DNA of 7,919 nt from an uncultured Pleurocapsa sp. (lineage in GTDB: Bacteria > Cyanobacteriota > Cyanobacteriia > Cyanobacteriales > Xenococcaceae): the NCBI GenBank assembly GCA_937884735.1, contig CAKZYI010000411.1:1-7919 (forward strand), given 5' to 3'. The position numbers and the translations under genes are program-made. The notes beneath the pieces were generated by a model. That model had not been told where the DNA came from, did no database searches, and was given only the letters and a program-made list of their open reading frames with translations. This document shows, piece by piece, positions 6,699-7,919 of the stretch (positions within the stretch are counted from its first letter, which is position 1; every line of letters starts with the position of its first letter).

Positions 6699-7919
6699 AT
6701 GATCGATACCATGAACAATTCTGCTGAAAACCTAGCTGAATTCGATCGCGTCTTTAATGTCTTTGATGCCAATAATGACGGTATTTTAACTAGGGCAGAA
6801 ATAACCGAAGCCCTAGAAGTATTGGGAGCGAATATATCACCAGGCGATCGCCAAAATCTCTTAGAACGTGCTGACAACGAGAAAGTTGTAACTCGCGATA
6901 GCTTCATTGAATGGATGTCCCAGCGTCAGGATTTGGATGTTACGGCAGATTTAAGAGAGATTTTTGATTTAATTGATGTTGATGGTAGCGGTCATCTTGA
7001 TTTTGCAGAGTTTACCCAAATAATTCGCTGTTTGAACACTATCGCGAGCGATGCCGAGATTGAGGCGATGGTTAAAGCTGCGGATAAAGACGGCAATGGC
7101 GAAATAGATTTTGCAGAGTTTATTGCCACTCAACAATCGGATTCGGCACTTAAAATAACCATAGCCGCCCTACGTAGCTTCAAAAAGATTTTATTGCAAT
7201 ATGCTAAGGCAGCCGAAGTATCTTCTATTGCTTTAATTGAAGTTGATTCCGATCTGGGCGCGGGAAAGCGTGGTGCGTCAAAAGGAATTGAGTTTCTTAA
7301 AGAGATAGCAATTCAAAAACAAGCCGCGAGAATGCGCGCTGAAAACGGGGTGGTTAGCTTAGACAGTCGCAACGTACAAAACGAAAACCACGTTCTTAAA
7401 GGTTCAAAGCTATATACCCATGCCAAATATATCGACGCGATTTATAAAGTATTTGCCCGCACTACCGATCTGGTGGCATCAACTCTGCAAGAAGGTTTGT
7501 TTCCCCTCGTGTTAGGAGGAGATCATTCCACGGCAGCAGGAACGATCGCAGGAATAAAAAAAGCCTTTCCTGATCGCCGTCTTGGTGTAGTTTGGATCGA
7601 CGCTCACGCGGATATTCATTCTCCCTACACTACTCCATCGGGGAATATGCACGGTATGCCCCTAGCAGTGGCTACGAGTAGTGATAATTTGGAGAGTCAG
7701 ATTAACGATCTCGATGAGGAAACCAGTAAACTTTGGGAGATGAGTAAGGCGTTGGGGGTTGGCGATTGCCCTAACTTAGATCCTGGCGATTTGGTATATG
7801 TCTCGGTACGGGATACAGAAGCAGCCGAAGATAGTCTAATTGCCCAACACAACATTCCTGTTTTCACTACCGATGATGTTCGTCAATTAGGTGCAGAAAC
7901 AGTCGCTCAAAAGTGTTTA
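6699..7919 (+). CDS. EF-hand (calmodulin-like) arginase-family fusion protein, partial at the window end
   Basis: 407 codons are visible and the gene runs off the window. Residues 14-145 hold four EF-hand positions. EF1 (D23-E34, DANNDGILTRAE), EF3 (D93-E104, DVDGSGHLDFAE) and EF4 (D129-E140, DKDGNGEIDFAE) have canonical Ca2+ loops. EF2 (about 58-69) has lost its ligands. Residues 147-174 form a basic amphipathic linker helix. From about 175 an arginase/agmatinase-family domain starts: GGDHS (273-277), DAHADIH (301-307), SGNMHGMPLA (314-323), and VYVSVRDTE (366-374). By homology H276, D301, H303 and D305 are manganese ligands; the last two Asp ligands should lie beyond the window. The SGNxHG motif favours arginase (arginine to ornithine plus urea) over agmatinase. 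The start is the first ATG after an in-frame stop at 6648-6650. Calcium control of the hydrolase is the natural inference. Confidence 0.93.
   Translation, partial: MIDTMNNSAENLAEFDRVFNVFDANNDGILTRAEITEALEVLGANISPGDRQNLLERADNEKVVTRDSFIEWMSQRQDLDVTADLREIFDLIDVDGSGHLDFAEFTQIIRCLNTIASDAEIEAMVKAADKDGNGEIDFAEFIATQQSDSALKITIAALRSFKKILLQYAKAAEVSSIALIEVDSDLGAGKRGASKGIEFLKEIAIQKQAARMRAENGVVSLDSRNVQNENHVLKGSKLYTHAKYIDAIYKVFARTTDLVASTLQEGLFPLVLGGDHSTAAGTIAGIKKAFPDRRLGVVWIDAHADIHSPYTTPSGNMHGMPLAVATSSDNLESQINDLDEETSKLWEMSKALGVGDCPNLDPGDLVYVSVRDTEAAEDSLIAQHNIPVFTTDDVRQLGAETVAQKCL

Larger units (their letters stand above)
1386..6851. repeat. HIP1 palindromes (GCGATCGC), 11 exact copies
   Basis: Exact copies start at 1386, 1479, 2379, 2499, 2865, 3333, 4604, 4997, 5210, 5861 and 6844. 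All but one (5210, intergenic) lie inside genes. HIP1 is a well-known over-represented octamer of many cyanobacterial genomes, and it is the main evidence for the host assignment here. Confidence 0.93.

Overview
The window is from a cyanobacterium. It carries 11 exact copies of the palindrome GCGATCGC (HIP1), about one per 720 bp against roughly one per 65 kb by chance, and that density is a cyanobacterial hallmark. Moderately low GC, TCATTTG heptamer repeats and AGTAAT-type intergenic repeats, and weak or absent Shine-Dalgarno sites fit. The species cannot be named from this window.

All five genes are on the + strand. (1) Positions 5-2548 encode a large modular protein of unknown function: two copies of a beta-rich domain, a Ser/Thr-rich linker, then a rod of seven exact 31-residue repeats plus a degenerate eighth. 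(2) A 165-bp gap holds short intergenic repeats and a possible terminator hairpin. (3) Positions 2714-5164 encode a PhoD-family metallophosphatase whose usual export signal is missing and whose N-terminus is instead a three-fold repeat that looks like a beta-trefoil. (4) Positions 5248-5586 encode a DUF2853 protein, followed 9 bp later by (5) a class 3 lipase (5596-6330). The lipase stops just after its catalytic His, but its expected C-terminal tail is still present in the same frame, cut off by two TAA codons. A strong stem-loop follows the tail's own stop codon. (6) From 6699 to the window edge runs a new gene, cut by the edge: a four-EF-hand, calmodulin-like module fused to an arginase-family domain.

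Functionally, three genes look like enzymes: a phosphodiesterase/phosphatase, a lipase and a ureohydrolase. Two of these, the phosphatase and the ureohydrolase, carry unusual added N-terminal modules. DUF2853 and the lipase probably share a transcript. The phosphatase and lipase could both act on (phospho)lipids, but that is inference from proximity only. The most striking items are the calcium-sensor/arginase fusion, the beta-trefoil/PhoD fusion, the 31-residue repeat rod, and the doubly interrupted lipase tail.
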